A stretch of DNA of 64,000 nucleotides, taken from the NCBI GenBank assembly GCA_963281155.1, contig CAUJLY010000006.1, forward strand, positions 9,176,001 to 9,240,000. Reading direction: 5' to 3'. Of this stretch, positions 51,501 through 64,000 are shown in pieces. Position 1 is the stretch's first letter; each line of letters begins with the position of its first letter. The DNA is from Rhabditophanes sp. KR3021 (taxonomy: Eukaryota > Nematoda > Chromadorea > Rhabditida > Alloionematidae). The position numbers were made by a program, and so were the translations under genes. The notes under the pieces are model-generated. The model did not search any database. It was not told the origin of the DNA and saw only the letters and a list, made by a program, of their open reading frames with translations.

Positions 51501-52757
51501 AATGGCTACATTGAAAATGGCCATCATCCCGCCGAAATGAATATTGTATCTCATCGTAAAAGCAGTTCAATGGATTCTCAGGTAATTGCGGCTCAAAGCC
51601 AAGCTGCACGCATGTTTACTGGTCGTAGTTCAACAACAATCAACAACAATTATAGAAGTTCTGAAATGTACAATGGATCTCTGTCAGCAAGAGAACCTCA
51701 TCACACTGTTGTCCAATACCTTAATACTGAAAGATCTCGTAGAAAGCTGAACTCTCTAGAAGCAATTCCTTCCATCCCAATTTCGCAATCTAAGTCGAGT
51801 GTTGATCTTAATGCAAAAAACGGAGAAGTATCTATACATGAAAGTATGGCTACTCTCTCTCCTCCTCGCAGACGTTCTAGATCAAATAGTTCTGGCCATG
51901 TTTCCCCAAAACAAAATCAAAGATCATGTAACGGTAGTCCAACTGGTTTTTTAAAAAAGACAATTGTCAACAATACGGACAATGATGCAAAAATTGCAGC
52001 TGAATTACAAGCAGCTGTATGGACTGGAGATGACATTATTCGCAATGATAGATCTGTTGCCGAAAAGATTGATGAAAGCATTTTGGAAGAACAGAATAAC
52101 AATGACATTTTTCCTCCTCCAAGTACAGGTCCGAGTACCAGTAATGGGTTGTTAGGTCGTCGTGGCTATGATAGAAGATATCATACTGCTGATCAAATTG
52201 ATAATATGAAGCCTAAACACGTTGGTTCCCTTCAAAACACCATCGCTAAAAGATTCTCCTGGAGTCTTACTGCAGCCGTAAGTGGGTCGTACCGAAAAAT
52301 TAATAATCGCCTTCTCGAACAGAGTTTAAGAAAAAATAGTCAGAGTTCTACCTTGGCCTCGAGTGACTCTTTTGGATCTTCTACCTCGGGAATATCGTCT
52401 TCATCTTCCCATGACCCTAATGGCATTGTTATTCATACCTTGGATCATGGTGAACCTTCTACGACCTTTAGATCGCCCCATATCATGACAGTTGCCATTG
52501 GTGAACAACCATCTTCTTCCAATTCATCCCCTAATTCAACCATTCAACGTGTCAATACCCTACCCGTCAGGGATCCAACTTTAAGGGAAGAAACTATAAG
52601 TGTTACTTCTAGAACCAGTTCAGCAACTCCACCTCCACTGCCCCAAGTTCCTCCACCTTCAGTTGCAATCATCACAACAGACGGAAAATCCTTCAACAAA
52701 AGCGAAGATATAATCAAATTTATCCTGGACGACCAAAATGAAACTACAGATGTCTGA
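42581..52757 (+). CDS. RhoGEF of the PLEKHG5/Syx type (RBD-DH-PH, PDZ ligand)
   Basis: The long form uses exons 42581-42652, 42695-42974, 44872-45101, 49544-50092 and 50145-52757 (1247 residues). All junctions keep frame. Residues 25-118 form a Ras-binding-domain-like ubiquitin fold (SILVEICEED, GKKLKELIEPILRRRGI, IYLAGQKIYVKG). A Ser/Asn-rich segment follows. The DH domain (about 425-620) includes LWELITTEQRYI, WAEALETMKRQTLSDTLTMP and QRITRYSLLL. The PH domain (about 672-777) has KMKEGKNG and VHCFLFTDMFLICK, very like human PLEKHG5. The tail of about 470 residues is Ser-rich and disordered, with proline runs, and ends TTDV, a class I PDZ ligand. The protein should activate Rho-family GTPases at the cell cortex. 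Introns of 1.9 and 4.4 kb are exceptionally long here and suggest internal regulation. Confidence 0.9.
45102..48146. other. Long RhoGEF intron, likely holding an internal promoter
   Basis: AT-rich intronic sequence. A GC-richer run near 45715-45770 ends in CAG followed by GTAATAC, but the only acceptor before it would leave a 19-base exon that breaks frame, so it is not called. The region just upstream of 48147 is the candidate internal promoter. Confidence 0.4.
48147..48458 (+). CDS. Probable alternative first exon of the RhoGEF (short isoform lacking the RBD)
   Basis: Inside the 4.4-kb intron, an ATG at 48147 opens 104 codons ending at a GTAAAT donor (48459), in phase 0. That is exactly the phase needed to join the exon at 49544. 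The peptide (MSLIPSFSGKGNDHSTSSAK and on, ending LRKTSSALQIQ) is Ser/Pro/Met-rich and GC-richer than the intron around it. The acceptor-like AG at 48118 would not restore frame from the exon ending at 45101, so an internal promoter or trans-spliced start is likelier than a cassette exon. The isoform would have 1157 residues and would skip the Ras-binding region. Confidence 0.65.
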
Positions 52758-53287
52758 ATATCAACCAAGTATAATATTTTCAACTATCCATCGTGCAAGT
52801 AAGCTCTCATCGACATCTATTTATTACTACAATTGCAAACCCCGTCAACGTGCACCTATTTTGAAATTATTAGTCTTCATTTAACTTACACATATAATAA
52901 ATAATTTGCTGTAAAAGAAGACATATTATTATACTGGAAACCCATCTAATTACTACGGAACCAAAAGTCAAAATATTTTGCAGGACAATACATTCTTCTT
53001 TGACTTAAGAAAAACAAACCGACATTGTACTCCTTCATCCATAATCTGGCTTTTTATCAACCATACGAACTTGCTATATCTATGTGTGAATCTTTATTAT
53101 TATCAAATTTAAATATTATTCATTTAATTGTATCGTATCTATCCATCAACTTATTAAATATATATTATTTTGAAAGTTCTTTGTAACATAGCTATTTTTT
53201 ATTTATTGCCCTTTCTGTCACAAAACCATGATATAATAAAGTACATTCTATTTTTTATAAAAGGTGTTTATTAACATTTGTAAATTT
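52758..53287. other. 3' flank of the RhoGEF gene
   Basis: No coding frame. An AATAAA at 53235-53240 on the plus strand could serve as poly(A) signal about 480 bases after the stop. Confidence 0.35.
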
Positions 53288-53796
53288 TTATTTTAACAAA
53301 AGTTTTTCTCTTATATCAGAATTTTCTAAACATATTGAGGTACCAAAATTGCAATGAGGATTTTCAAATTGAAATATTTGAAATGGATCCCGAAGATGAT
53401 CAATATTGGAAAATATTTTATGATTTGCGAACTTTTCTTCACACAATTTGTTAATTTCCATCATAAATAGAAAGTCATCAGGAAAAGGATGTAAGTTTTA
53501 GGTTTGAGAAAACTATTAATTGAGTTTTTGACACCATGTAAACATTCTTCATAAATCAATTCATTATACGTAGTAGAAAAATCAACAATTATTTCTTTGA
53601 AATTTGAAAAATTCTCTCTTATTTTGTCTTCGTTCATATTAATTGAAAATAGATCTTTTGTTGTTATGAGTTTATGACGTGAAAAATGTATCCCAATAAT
53701 TTTATTCGAATTCAAATAGTATAATAATTCCAAAATGATTTCTTCATAGTTGACTTGAGTAAGTATCAAAATATTTCCAGTGTCACCCCGAAGTTC
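53288..53796 (-). pseudogene. Probable frame-shifted hypothetical gene
   Basis: A 111-codon frame (53796-53461) begins after a CATTTAG acceptor and reads protein-like (ILILTQVNYEEIILELLYYL, then FKEIIVDFSTTYNELIYEEC). Its stop overlaps the start of a second good frame (53464-53288, MMEINKLCEEKFANHKIF and on, ending LLLK). The second piece continues the first only after a one-base shift, with no room for an intron. A further coding-like run upstream (to about 53975) has an ATG but does not match phase. The simplest reading is a recently broken gene, perhaps of an F-box-like, fast-evolving nematode family; that family guess is weak. Confidence 0.4.
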
Positions 53797-54173
53797 CTAA
53801 ATGGTTGTAATATCTTTTCCAGGATGCAAAAGCGAATTACAAATAATTTTCGCCTTCCACAACTTCTTATCACATGCATTTCCAGTCTTACCTTCTTAGC
53901 ATACTCAGATTCGAAGAGTATCTTTTCCCATAGTCTACCTCCCTCTTTTTCACTGAATTAAAATTCATTTTTTCTATGTTTTTAATAACTTTTACAAAAG
54001 TATCTACAAGCAATGTAGCTCCCCAACAATGGCTATCTCTGTTTATTTAAGCCTTGTGTTGAGACAGAGCAAATGAAGAGTGTAAGTAAATAGACTGAGA
54101 GGACTACATAATTCAATTTACGGGAGAAGAAGTATATAGGTAAAATTCTTTTCGTTTTCTAAATGATACCCAC

Positions 54174-54244
54174 GGGGATATAGCTCAGTGGTAGAGCATG
54201 CGATTGCAGATCGTGAGGTCCCTGGTTCGAACCCGGGTGTCCCC
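54174..54244 (+). tRNA. tRNA-Cys (anticodon GCA)
   Basis: The 71 bases fold as a full cloverleaf. The 7-bp acceptor stem pairs GGGGATA with TGTCCCC (one G-U). The D arm is GCTC/GAGC with an AGTGGTA loop. The anticodon arm has loop TTGCAGA, and GCA sits at the anticodon positions. The T arm is CCTGG/CCGGG with TTCGAAC. The A box (TAGCTCAGTGG) and B box (GGTTCGAACCC) are both canonical. There is no intron. A T-run at 54249-54254 follows as Pol III terminator. It stands alone, with no other tRNA seen in the window. Confidence 0.95.
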
Positions 54245-55043
54245 TTAATTTTTTGTTCATTTGAATATATTAAATCCGAGTTTAGTCCAAGGATTTTTTC
54301 AAACCTTACCTTCATATTGCTTAAACAAAATATAATATAAAGACTTGATGTATCAATTTATATCGTCATAATACATACTGGATTTTAAAATTGAGTATTG
54401 TGCAAAATCAGCCAACTTTAATGCAATGAATCAAAATAAGTATACCTAAGCTTGAAAGCATCAACCTATTAATGCATTTTTCAATTAACAAGTTGAATCA
54501 AATGTTTTTATTATGTTTCTGGGAATAGGATTATTAAATAAAGGATATCTTATAAATATTAACCCTTTGATTCGATATTGTGTTGAATTGCAATAATTTA
54601 ATTACTCTTCTGAACATATTTAATGCAATATTAAAATAATCTTTGCTCCTGTGGCTTTCTAATATAAATGTAAAATAAATCATTTGTCATTAAATTCTGC
54701 TACTCAATCATTATTAAGATGTAAATAGAGTATTAGATTGAGAATGTGGTGTAATTATTATGAACGAATATTTATAATGTCTGTAATATGGATATTGCCT
54801 CTTTGATTAATAGAATGTAGTAAGTGATGTTGGTCATAATTTTGATATATTGTGTGAATAGTAAGATATACGAAAAAAGTAAGTGTGGGAGTTTGATAGA
54901 TGATGATTTTACTTTAATAGTTTATATGTTGTGGTTTAAACAATTTCTTTCTTGATGTGTATTTTTTGATAGAAAAAAGTAATAATTAGTATGGATGATT
55001 GATAAGTTGTACACAGCATATTTATCAAATTAAAGACTTTCTG
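54245..55043. other. AT-rich spacer between tRNA-Cys and the 39-bp repeat
   Basis: No coding or RNA feature recognised. Confidence 0.4.
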
Positions 55044-55160
55044 GATTCAATTACAAATATAAAGATTCAATTGAAAATAAAGAAATTCAATGAAATTGTA
55101 GAAATTCAAATGAAAATAAAAAAATTCAATGAAATGGTAGAAATTCAAATGAAAATAAAG
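55044..55160 (+). repeat. 39-bp tandem repeat (two full copies plus a degenerate copy)
   Basis: Copies at 55083-55121 and 55122-55160 differ at two positions. A partial, more diverged copy lies at 55044-55082. The unit begins AAATTCAATGAAAT and itself looks like a doubled half-unit built on AAATTCAA. Because 39 is a multiple of 3, it produces a repetitive 13-residue peptide in one frame (KFNEIVEIQMKIK), but nothing else suggests that frame is a gene. Confidence 0.75.
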
Positions 55161-57461
<2,301 letters not shown>

Positions 57462-57532
57462 AATACCTACACTATAATTACCATGTCTTAATTCCCTTCC
57501 CTATTAACATTTTCAAAAGAAATTAGACAATT

Positions 57533-57538
57533 AATAAA
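57533..57538 (+). terminator. Poly(A) signal AATAAA of troponin T
   Basis: Canonical hexamer 72 bases after the troponin T stop codon. Confidence 0.6.
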
Positions 57539-59762
57539 GCTACTGCAATTTCCATTTTTGAAAATATTCTGGTCAATAAGATTAATTGTAAATTCGTAAT
57601 TGCCTTATCTAATACAATACCGCACATTACTTTCCATTTAATGAGTAATTAAATCAAAATGAATTTTATGACGCAAATCGGTTATAATTAAGTAATTATC
57701 CTAATTATGGATATTTTGCTTATCTATGAACGTGGATTGTAACGTGCTCTCGATTAAACTCCCACTGATAGACCGTGGTCTTAAAAAATTATAGTGTAAC
57801 CAGCCTGCATTTTGTTTTTTATACCAAAGAGGGATATTCATTTAGTCATCGAGATCTTTACATTGCACATTTTGTTGCCTCTAAGTGGCAGGGGTTCGAA
57901 AGTGTACATGTCCGCCGTTTTTTATACAAAAACAAGTATGCTCGTACTATCAGGTTTTAATTCATTTTAAAAAGGAGCTTCAATAAAACAACATCTTTTC
58001 ACACAAAAGTACATTGCTACGTCCAATCTAGTCAAATATTTTCAAAACTCACTCTTTACTTATGCAATTTTTAAGTGTTTTTATTCCTTTAAATTAAAAA
58101 AATTGTTACGTCCTTTTTAATAAATAATAAAATGATAATACCGCATCCGGCTCACACTTTAAAGTGTTGATTATTAAGAATATTACTTTTTTGATATTGA
58201 AAAATGTACAATATGTTTATATTGTATCAAAAGCCTTCTAATGTCAAATTAAAAAGCAATTTATTTTGATATATTTTAGTCCAACATATTGCATTAAAAA
58301 GTGTGCTTTTGGTCTACTTATTTTGAATGAGTAAACTTTGAGGTAACTCCTTTCTATTTTGTTTTAACACATATTGTAGCCATAGTATATTCTTCATTAT
58401 TTCCGAACGTAATTGTACCATATTAAATAGAATCATCGTGTTGAATGTAAACAATTTTTAGATTGATTAAACATAATTAAATTTGTTCACAATATCAATC
58501 TTTAATAACATGCTCAAAAATTGTTCATAAAAGAATTATAAAGATGCGTGTTCAAACAGTTTTATACCCAATTTTGTCTTAAATAAATAGCTTTTAAATT
58601 AATGTTATTTAAATATAAATTTCATCTTTTGTGTAGAGCAATATTTTTTAGTTTATAGCGTGACAGATACACTATTTGATATTGCCTAATGTTGGTGATA
58701 AAAAATATTTTTTATAGTAAATATAAGATTCCATAAAAAATAAACATATATACTTCATGTCATAATGATATTTATAAAAAGATACAACAAATGTGCGTAG
58801 TTATTTTTGGGCACAAATGTCAATCAAGGATTGAAATTTCAGAGACTTTTCAAACGAAATTTGTTTATCTTCAATTTAGGAGTGCTGATAAAATGTTTCC
58901 CTGACGTATATTAGAAGATGGATATTAGATGGCCGGATAGGTTCATATGGAAGGATGAATTGGTTTCATCAATGGGTAGAGTCTTTGTATTAAAGGATAT
59001 CCATGAACTTTTGCTTATTTTCTCTCCACATGAATTGATAGTTTGAAAATGTGTAGGTGATAAGTGACATTACTTCTTCAACTAAATACACAAGAGTTTT
59101 TGAAGGGGTTAAAGATGGCTTTTGATGACGACTTGGACATTTCTTACTGATAAGAATGGCCTATGGCAAATTGATCCTTACATATTCATAGTAAACACCT
59201 CTGAACGCATTATTTTTTGATGTTCTCCCAACATGCAATATCTTACACATTTATCATTCCAAAATCCATTATCCAATTCTTTGTCTAAGTCTTACAAAAC
59301 TTTGTTAAAATTATTTATCAAATATTTTCTTTAAAATAACAAATTTTTATCTGTATCATCTTTTCTTAATTCACTAGACCCATATATTCACGCAATGTTT
59401 ATTGCTATATATGCTGTCTAGTCTAAATAAATCTAAAATTGATACATCTATCTTCTTCATCCACATTCATTTAAGAAAACGAATCCAGTTTCTGTGATTA
59501 TGGAAGCCTTTTTCATCTCAAATCATCGTCTTATTTAGATGTATTCTATATTTACTTTATGTGAATATCTTTTCTTTAAACACAATTTCTTGAATACACA
59601 ATAACAAAATACATCTGGATTATGTTATCCAAACCATCGGTACCAATTAGATTGATGTAATTAAATTAAATTATGCACCGAAAAGATGCGTCTACATAAG
59701 AAGCGTTCTTTCTTTTCCTCTTTTTACTCCCAAAGAACTTTAATATCATTTTTACGAGCTAA
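57539..59762. other. AT-rich stretch after troponin T
   Basis: A 61-codon plus frame at 57775-57960 (KEGYSFSHRDLYIAHF, then VHVRRFLYKNKYARTIRF) is coding-like and slightly GC-richer than its flanks, but lacks splice or start context and a family match. Otherwise nothing. Confidence 0.35.
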
Positions 59763-59770
59763 TTTGTCAG

Positions 59771-60420
59771 GAATAACTTAGTTATTAATAAAACAACCCA
59801 ACTAAACGTAAGAAGTACATTTAGCGCAAAGAGTTACTTGATTGTTCTTTCTGGGCTAATTTTGATGAACTTAGCATTCATAGAAAAGACATTTCTTTAT
59901 AACATTCTTAGCAAAGCATTTAATATTTTTTTGAACGCTCATCCCCCTCAACATTTTACACTTGACAAAGGTTTAACAAGGTTTGATGTTTTGATTTATC
60001 AAATGCAGAAAGGATTATTTTCAATTGTCCTTTCCATTATTTTATATCTTATATTTGTGCTTCAAAAAATATTGTTTATTTCAGCAGTTTTATATATCTT
60101 TGGGCTAATAATCAAATTTCGAGCTGCCCTATTTTTATAATGTGCTATGAACATATTCAAACGAAAAAGTTGATTGAATAAATTAATTCTAGGTATTCAG
60201 GGTCTTTTTATTAATATTATTCGTCATCATTTTTTGTATAGTAATTTATTACGCACTACATTAAGGTAAGATTATCAATTAACCATAAGGAAGTTTAAGC
60301 AATTCCAGAAAAGCCAAGTCAACAACAACCACATTAAATCATTTAAAAACCTATTTTGAGAATTTATTAAGTCGAAGGGTCCAGTACTTAAAGTACTACG
60401 TCTTACAATCATCGTCTTAA
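59771..60420 (+). CDS. Tentative multi-exon gene of unknown family
   Basis: The best supported part is the 3' end. A short exon ends at a GTAAGA donor near 60266, a 42-44 bp intron ends in TTCCAG (60308), and a 37-codon terminal exon runs 60309-60420 (KAKSTTTTLNHLKTYFENLL, then YYVLQSSS, stop). Upstream lie a hydrophobic frame (59771-60140, with SYLIVLSGLILMNLAF) and an exon-like run after TTTATTTCAG (60083; SFIYLWANNQISSCPIFIMC). One phase-consistent chain of four exons can be drawn, but donors at about 59978 (GTTTGA) and 60171 (GTTGAT) are weak and alternatives exist. The hydrophobic start suggests a membrane or secreted protein. The start codon is not placed. Confidence 0.35.
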
Positions 60421-60549
60421 GCAAATAACCTTTAACATAAATACAAGTTTGCATAAATGTATTTTATTTTGTTTTTTGCCAACATAAATGTGGAAAGTAA
60501 AATTCATTTTTTTGATAAAATTAAAAAATTGAGATGCAAAGTCTTGCGA

Positions 60550-60750
60550 TTATGCTAATTTTTTATACTTAAAAGAAACACCCTCCCCACTCCTTAATTC
60601 GATCTCCTTGATAATAGCGTACTTTTTAGTTGCCATTCGACTTATAATCCTGGCGTGATTAAATTTGTCTATTTTCATTACTTTTAGAGCTAAGAAAAGA
60701 TCGGAGATGTGGAAAACCTTGACTGGATGGGTGTTATCGTTTTCCAGCAT
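60550..60750 (-). CDS. Small hypothetical protein (66 aa)
   Basis: A TACATTCAG acceptor sits five bases before the ATG, the arrangement typical of a trans-spliced nematode start. The single-exon frame has a protein-like composition (NDNTHPVKVFHISDLFLALK, then ARIISRMATKKYAIIKEIEL, ending YKKLA) and is GC-richer than the flanks. It has no signal peptide or TM and is predicted soluble, basic and helical. The open frame extends 30 codons further upstream without a better start, so it could also be the last exon of a longer gene. Family unknown. Confidence 0.4.
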   Translation of the reverse strand: MLENDNTHPVKVFHISDLFLALKVMKIDKFNHARIISRMATKKYAIIKEIELRSGEGVSFKYKKLA

Positions 60751-62299
60751 TTTTGCTGAATGTATCAGATAACAAGAAATGATACACGATATATCTAAGC
60801 TAACTCTTATATTTATTATTTTTAACACATAAAGTGTCATGATATCTAATTTGAGTCAAAATTTTGTTTAAGACATCTTTATTTTGAACGGTTAGATAAA
60901 GTATGTGTTTTGTGCAACATGTATATTGATACAAAACTATTTAAATAGTGTCGATATTTTGTATGCAAATATGGGTTAAAAATTACACTGCTTGAAGTAT
61001 CTTATGATATTGTTAACATATAGTTTTTTAGATAGTGTCAATCATTAAATGATTTTTGCCTCTTTTCTTTGGTACTTGCAAAGTCAACTTCTTTTCTTAA
61101 ATTATTTTATTTGAATGATGTAGGCAAAAAATTGTTGGGTGTCTATCAAAATCAACACAAAAGTGTGTAGTCTTGTTTGAAGAATCGTGTGCCACGTAGT
61201 GCTTATAAAAATTTACACATTTAAATTTTTCTTAATTGTGGAGTTACTATGTACGATATAATAAGGGTATAATCACACTCAGATTCTTTGGCTAAACAAT
61301 TAAATAGCGAACATGCCAGATTCAGATGACTCATTATTTACAAAAGATTTGTATTGTTATAGCAGTAACAAGAATACAAGAGACTTTTTGAGACAAAAGA
61401 TTAATGTTAAGCATGATAATTGCGCAAAATAAAGGGATAACAAATTATTATACAAAGAATTCAGTCTTGTGATACTATTTTTAGTTTTTCAAATCTTTGA
61501 CAATTGAGAGAGTGTTATTTTCAACAAATTCAGCTCTTCAAAAGAAGATTGATGAAAGATATTTGATTTCACAACTTTTTATGTTAATTTATCGTTCTAA
61601 TATTTAAATGCAACGTAGTAAGGCACAATATAGCTACTCAAAACACTTAATCGCCTCCAGTAATCATTTAGCAATTTCTATAGGCCTACTCACTAGTTAC
61701 TTATACTGATTTAAATTAGTAGTCCGATCTTAACCAATTTCTAAGAATAGGATTGTTATTATTTTGTACATATTGCCCAGAATGTTTCCTTCTAGATATA
61801 TTCCACATTCATGTTGATTTACGCTATTTGCATTTTAAAAATATTGTTTTTTCTGTAATTTTGATTTGAAAGCTTAGAACCGTATTTACACTTTTGTATC
61901 TGGCAAATTTTAATTTCGTTAGTTAGGGCTTCTTAAAAACTGTAAACACTAAAATATATCTCAGATGTTTTTATTGCGTTTAATATATAGATAAAAGAAA
62001 TTAATTAATTTTGTATTATTTAAACGATTGTCGAAAATTCAGTCTAATTTCATTCATTAATCAACAACCAAATATTCTAAGACACGGTGGTCAAGTGACG
62101 GAAGTGTAGCAGGTTTTTATCAAAAACTGCGGCTTTGTGTTTTAATAAATTTTAATAGTGATAATTAAGATAAATAAACTGATTGAGGACGTTTTCATCC
62201 GATATTCGGTCTCCAGCCCTCAAAGTACCCGGGTAGGCATGATGTTTTTCTTTAAAAAAATTATTTAAAATGTTTCTAATGGTACTTTCAAAATCCATT
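60751..62299. other. AT-rich spacer left of the satellite
   Basis: Apart from the micro-ORF at 61313 there is no coding evidence. A GC-richer patch at 62085-62240 carries an A-box-like string (TGGTCAAGTGACGG) without a matching B box. Confidence 0.4.
61313..61432 (+). CDS. Candidate micro-ORF (39 aa)
   Basis: An ATG in a reasonable context opens 39 polar, charged codons (MPDSDDSLFTKDLYCYSSNK and on) up to TAA, less AT-rich than the neighbourhood. There is no partner exon and no family; chance cannot be excluded. Confidence 0.2.
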   Translation: MPDSDDSLFTKDLYCYSSNKNTRDFLRQKINVKHDNCAK

Positions 62300-63120
62300 T
62301 CATTCATTTTGTAGACCTTTACTAGCGCTATATCATAGGCTAGATCACTTTAATTTTTGATCAAGTCAATATGGTGCATCAGCTTGATTTATACAAAGTG
62401 TCACTTTTTTATGTTATATTACTTATTTTGCCATTCTACAATCATTACACAACATAAATTAAAAATCCTTTCTATCAATCTTTTAGAACTTTTTAAGCGC
62501 TATATATTAGGCTGTATTATTTTGGTTTTTGATCTAGCCAATATGACGAAAGAGCTCCATAAATACAAAGAGTTACATTTTTTTATGTGTGTTACTTATT
62601 TTATTATTTTGAAAAAGTTTTAAAGTTTAATTCACATTTACAAACCATCAACTTTGTAGAGCTTTTCAAGGGCTATAATATACACTATACTGCTTTTATT
62701 TTTGAGCAGGCCAATATGGTGCATGAGCTCACTTTATGTAAAACATATAAAATGTTTATATACATGTAACTTATTTTGCGATTCTGGACCAATTCTATAG
62801 CTCAAATCACATTTACAAACCATCAACTTTGTAGAGCTTTTCAAGGGCTATAATATACACTATACTGCTTTTATTTTTGAGCAGGCCAATATGTGCATGA
62901 GCTCACTTTATGTAAAAAATATAAAATGTTTATTTTTATTTTGCTAATTTTGCTGTTCTACATTACTTTTGAAAGCTATAATCAAAATTAAACTTCATCA
63001 ACTGTGTAGAGCTGTTCAAGAGCTTTAGCATAGGTCATATCACACAAATATTTGGTGTAGCTAATATGGTGCAAGATCTCGCTTTATTTAAAACAATTTT
63101 TATACTTTTTTAACAAATCT
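62300..63120 (+). repeat. Degenerate tandem satellite, about 173-bp unit, five copies
   Basis: The landmark (C/T)CAATATG or CTAATATGG recurs at about 62367, 62539, 62712, 62887 and 63062, spacings of 172, 173, 175 and 175 bp. Each unit has the same order: a TTTGTAGAGCTTTTCAAG-like block, a CTATA-rich block, TTTTTGA, the landmark, then GCTCACTTTATGTAAAA and a T-rich end. The third and fourth units are almost identical over about 120 bp; the outer units are well diverged. The array abuts a transposon-type gene. Confidence 0.85.
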
Positions 63121-63172
63121 ATTTAATAACATTTAAAACAACTAAAATATATACAAATAATCTAAATACATA

Positions 63173-64000
63173 CTATTCATTATCAAAGAACATTACACGC
63201 ATAGAATGAAAGCGTATTAAAAGTTCCAACTGCCTTTCGATGCTTGGCATGGATTGAATTCGGATCAAATCCTTATTCATAATATTGTGAAGAGCCTCTT
63301 GTCCTTGCTCAGAGAAAAGCATAATTGTTCCATGTCGTTGGAGTTGTTGACTTGCATGACATATGAGTGTATGTGCTTTCGGTGTAATTGTGAATTCCTT
63401 CGAAAATTCACCATTTTTATAAGCATCAGCCAAGTTTTTCAGCTCTTGCTCCAACATAACTTGATCATTAATTTCAGCAACAAACACAAACTTATAAACA
63501 ACTGAAAGTTTCTTAAAAATATCTTTCATGTTGTTAAGTTCGGCATTTTCATTAGGCAAAACAGCCAAAAATTCATCCATGTTTTTCATCAATTTACTAA
63601 CAGCATTACCACTAAAAGCCTCCCAATAATTTCTCATTCTTATCCCAATTGACTGGAGGAACCTGATCATAGTTTCAGTTTCTTCAGGACTAAGTAAACC
63701 TCTAAATCTTTTCTGAATATCCACTGCCAACCCCATAAAAATATGTAATAGAGGCATAATTATGTTTGAATATTGAATTGGCATCAAAGATTCTGACTTG
63801 AAACCAATTTTTTTAAGGTCTTTCAAGCTGCTAGCAGCATCTACAGTCATATTTCTTGAATCACAGTTTCTCGTAAAGTTCTTCCAGCGTGTCTTCTCAT
63901 TTGAATGAAAGTGAATTACCTCTGCTGTTGTGCGACTATAGAATTTGCAATAAAAACAGAAGTAATTCGAATTTTGACCTTTGAAGCCCATGAAGTTGTA
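63173..64000 (-). mobile_element. 3' part of a transposon-type protein gene (truncated by the window edge)
   Basis: An uninterrupted frame enters from the right edge and ends at a TGA/TAA-type stop at 63173, about 275 residues. It has a CFYC zinc-ligand pair followed by HFH near the visible start, a helical middle (LKDLKKIGFKSESLMP, MRNYWEAFSG), and near the end TPKAHTLICH and LFSEQGQEALHNIMNKDL. The TPKxHxL and F(S/G)EQGxExLH pair is shared, from memory, by many uncharacterised transposon-derived proteins of invertebrates. Whether it is an intact transposase, a domesticated gene or a fragment cannot be told without the rest. The adjoining satellite may be part of the same element. Confidence 0.55.

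Noticed and set aside
54118..54315. Minus-strand frame with GFEPGTSRSAIACSTTELYP text
   Set aside because: This is the translation of the tRNA-Cys gene read backwards, a well-known artefact, not a protein.
62085..62240. A-box-like TGGTCAAGTGACGG suggesting a tRNA or SINE
   Set aside because: No acceptor stem, no B box at a fitting distance and no cloverleaf can be drawn.

Overview
The window looks like nuclear DNA of a free-living or parasitic nematode. It is very AT-rich between genes. Genes are split by very short introns (about 40-55 bp) with GTAAGT-type donors and acceptors ending in TTTTAG or TTACAG. The gene content is animal and nematode-like: troponin T, an astacin protease with two ShK domains, a claudin-like protein, an ELAPOR homologue and a PLEKHG5-type RhoGEF. 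The base composition and TTTTAG acceptors would suit a Strongyloides-like or other AT-rich rhabditid, but the genus cannot be fixed from the window. All gene models below are read from the sequence by joining open frames at splice signals.

Layout, left half. The 3' end of a coiled-coil gene enters from the left edge (1-733). It is followed by a complete ELAPOR-type cysteine-rich receptor (1940-5181), a decayed coding patch (5347-6044, minus), and a single-pass membrane protein with a long acidic tail (6443-7509, minus). A nearly empty 5.9 kb stretch leads to ceramide glucosyltransferase (13402-14752). Convergent to that is an SLC16/MCT-type transporter (15004-16890, minus), then a second MFS transporter of the SLC2 sugar-porter type (18650-20330, minus). 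A short plus-strand exon pair of unknown ownership lies just upstream of it (20427-20836).

Layout, middle. Small multi-exon genes are easy to miss here because no single exon is long. They include a secreted, dibasic-cleaved, six-cysteine prepropeptide (24379-25000, minus), a tentative basic small protein divergent from the astacin (28098-28611, minus), and a small tail-anchored protein (32184-32531, minus). Beside them lie the astacin/ShK protease (28774-30531), a frame-shifted GC-richer relic (30828-31979) and a claudin-like four-TM protein (33234-34131, minus). An 8.4 kb gene-poor stretch follows.

Layout, right half. A PLEKHG5/Syx-type RhoGEF (RBD-DH-PH, C-terminal PDZ ligand) spans 42581-52757, with a likely internal alternative first exon at 48147. 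Then come a probable pseudogene, an isolated tRNA-Cys(GCA), troponin T (55836-57461), several weakly supported small genes, a degenerate satellite of about 173 bp in five units (62300-63120), and the 3' part of a transposon-type protein (63173 to the right edge). Two functional themes are visible: membrane transport and lipid handling (glucosylceramide synthesis plus two MFS carriers) and muscle or cell-cortex proteins (troponin T, RhoGEF, claudin-like). Nothing indicates operons.
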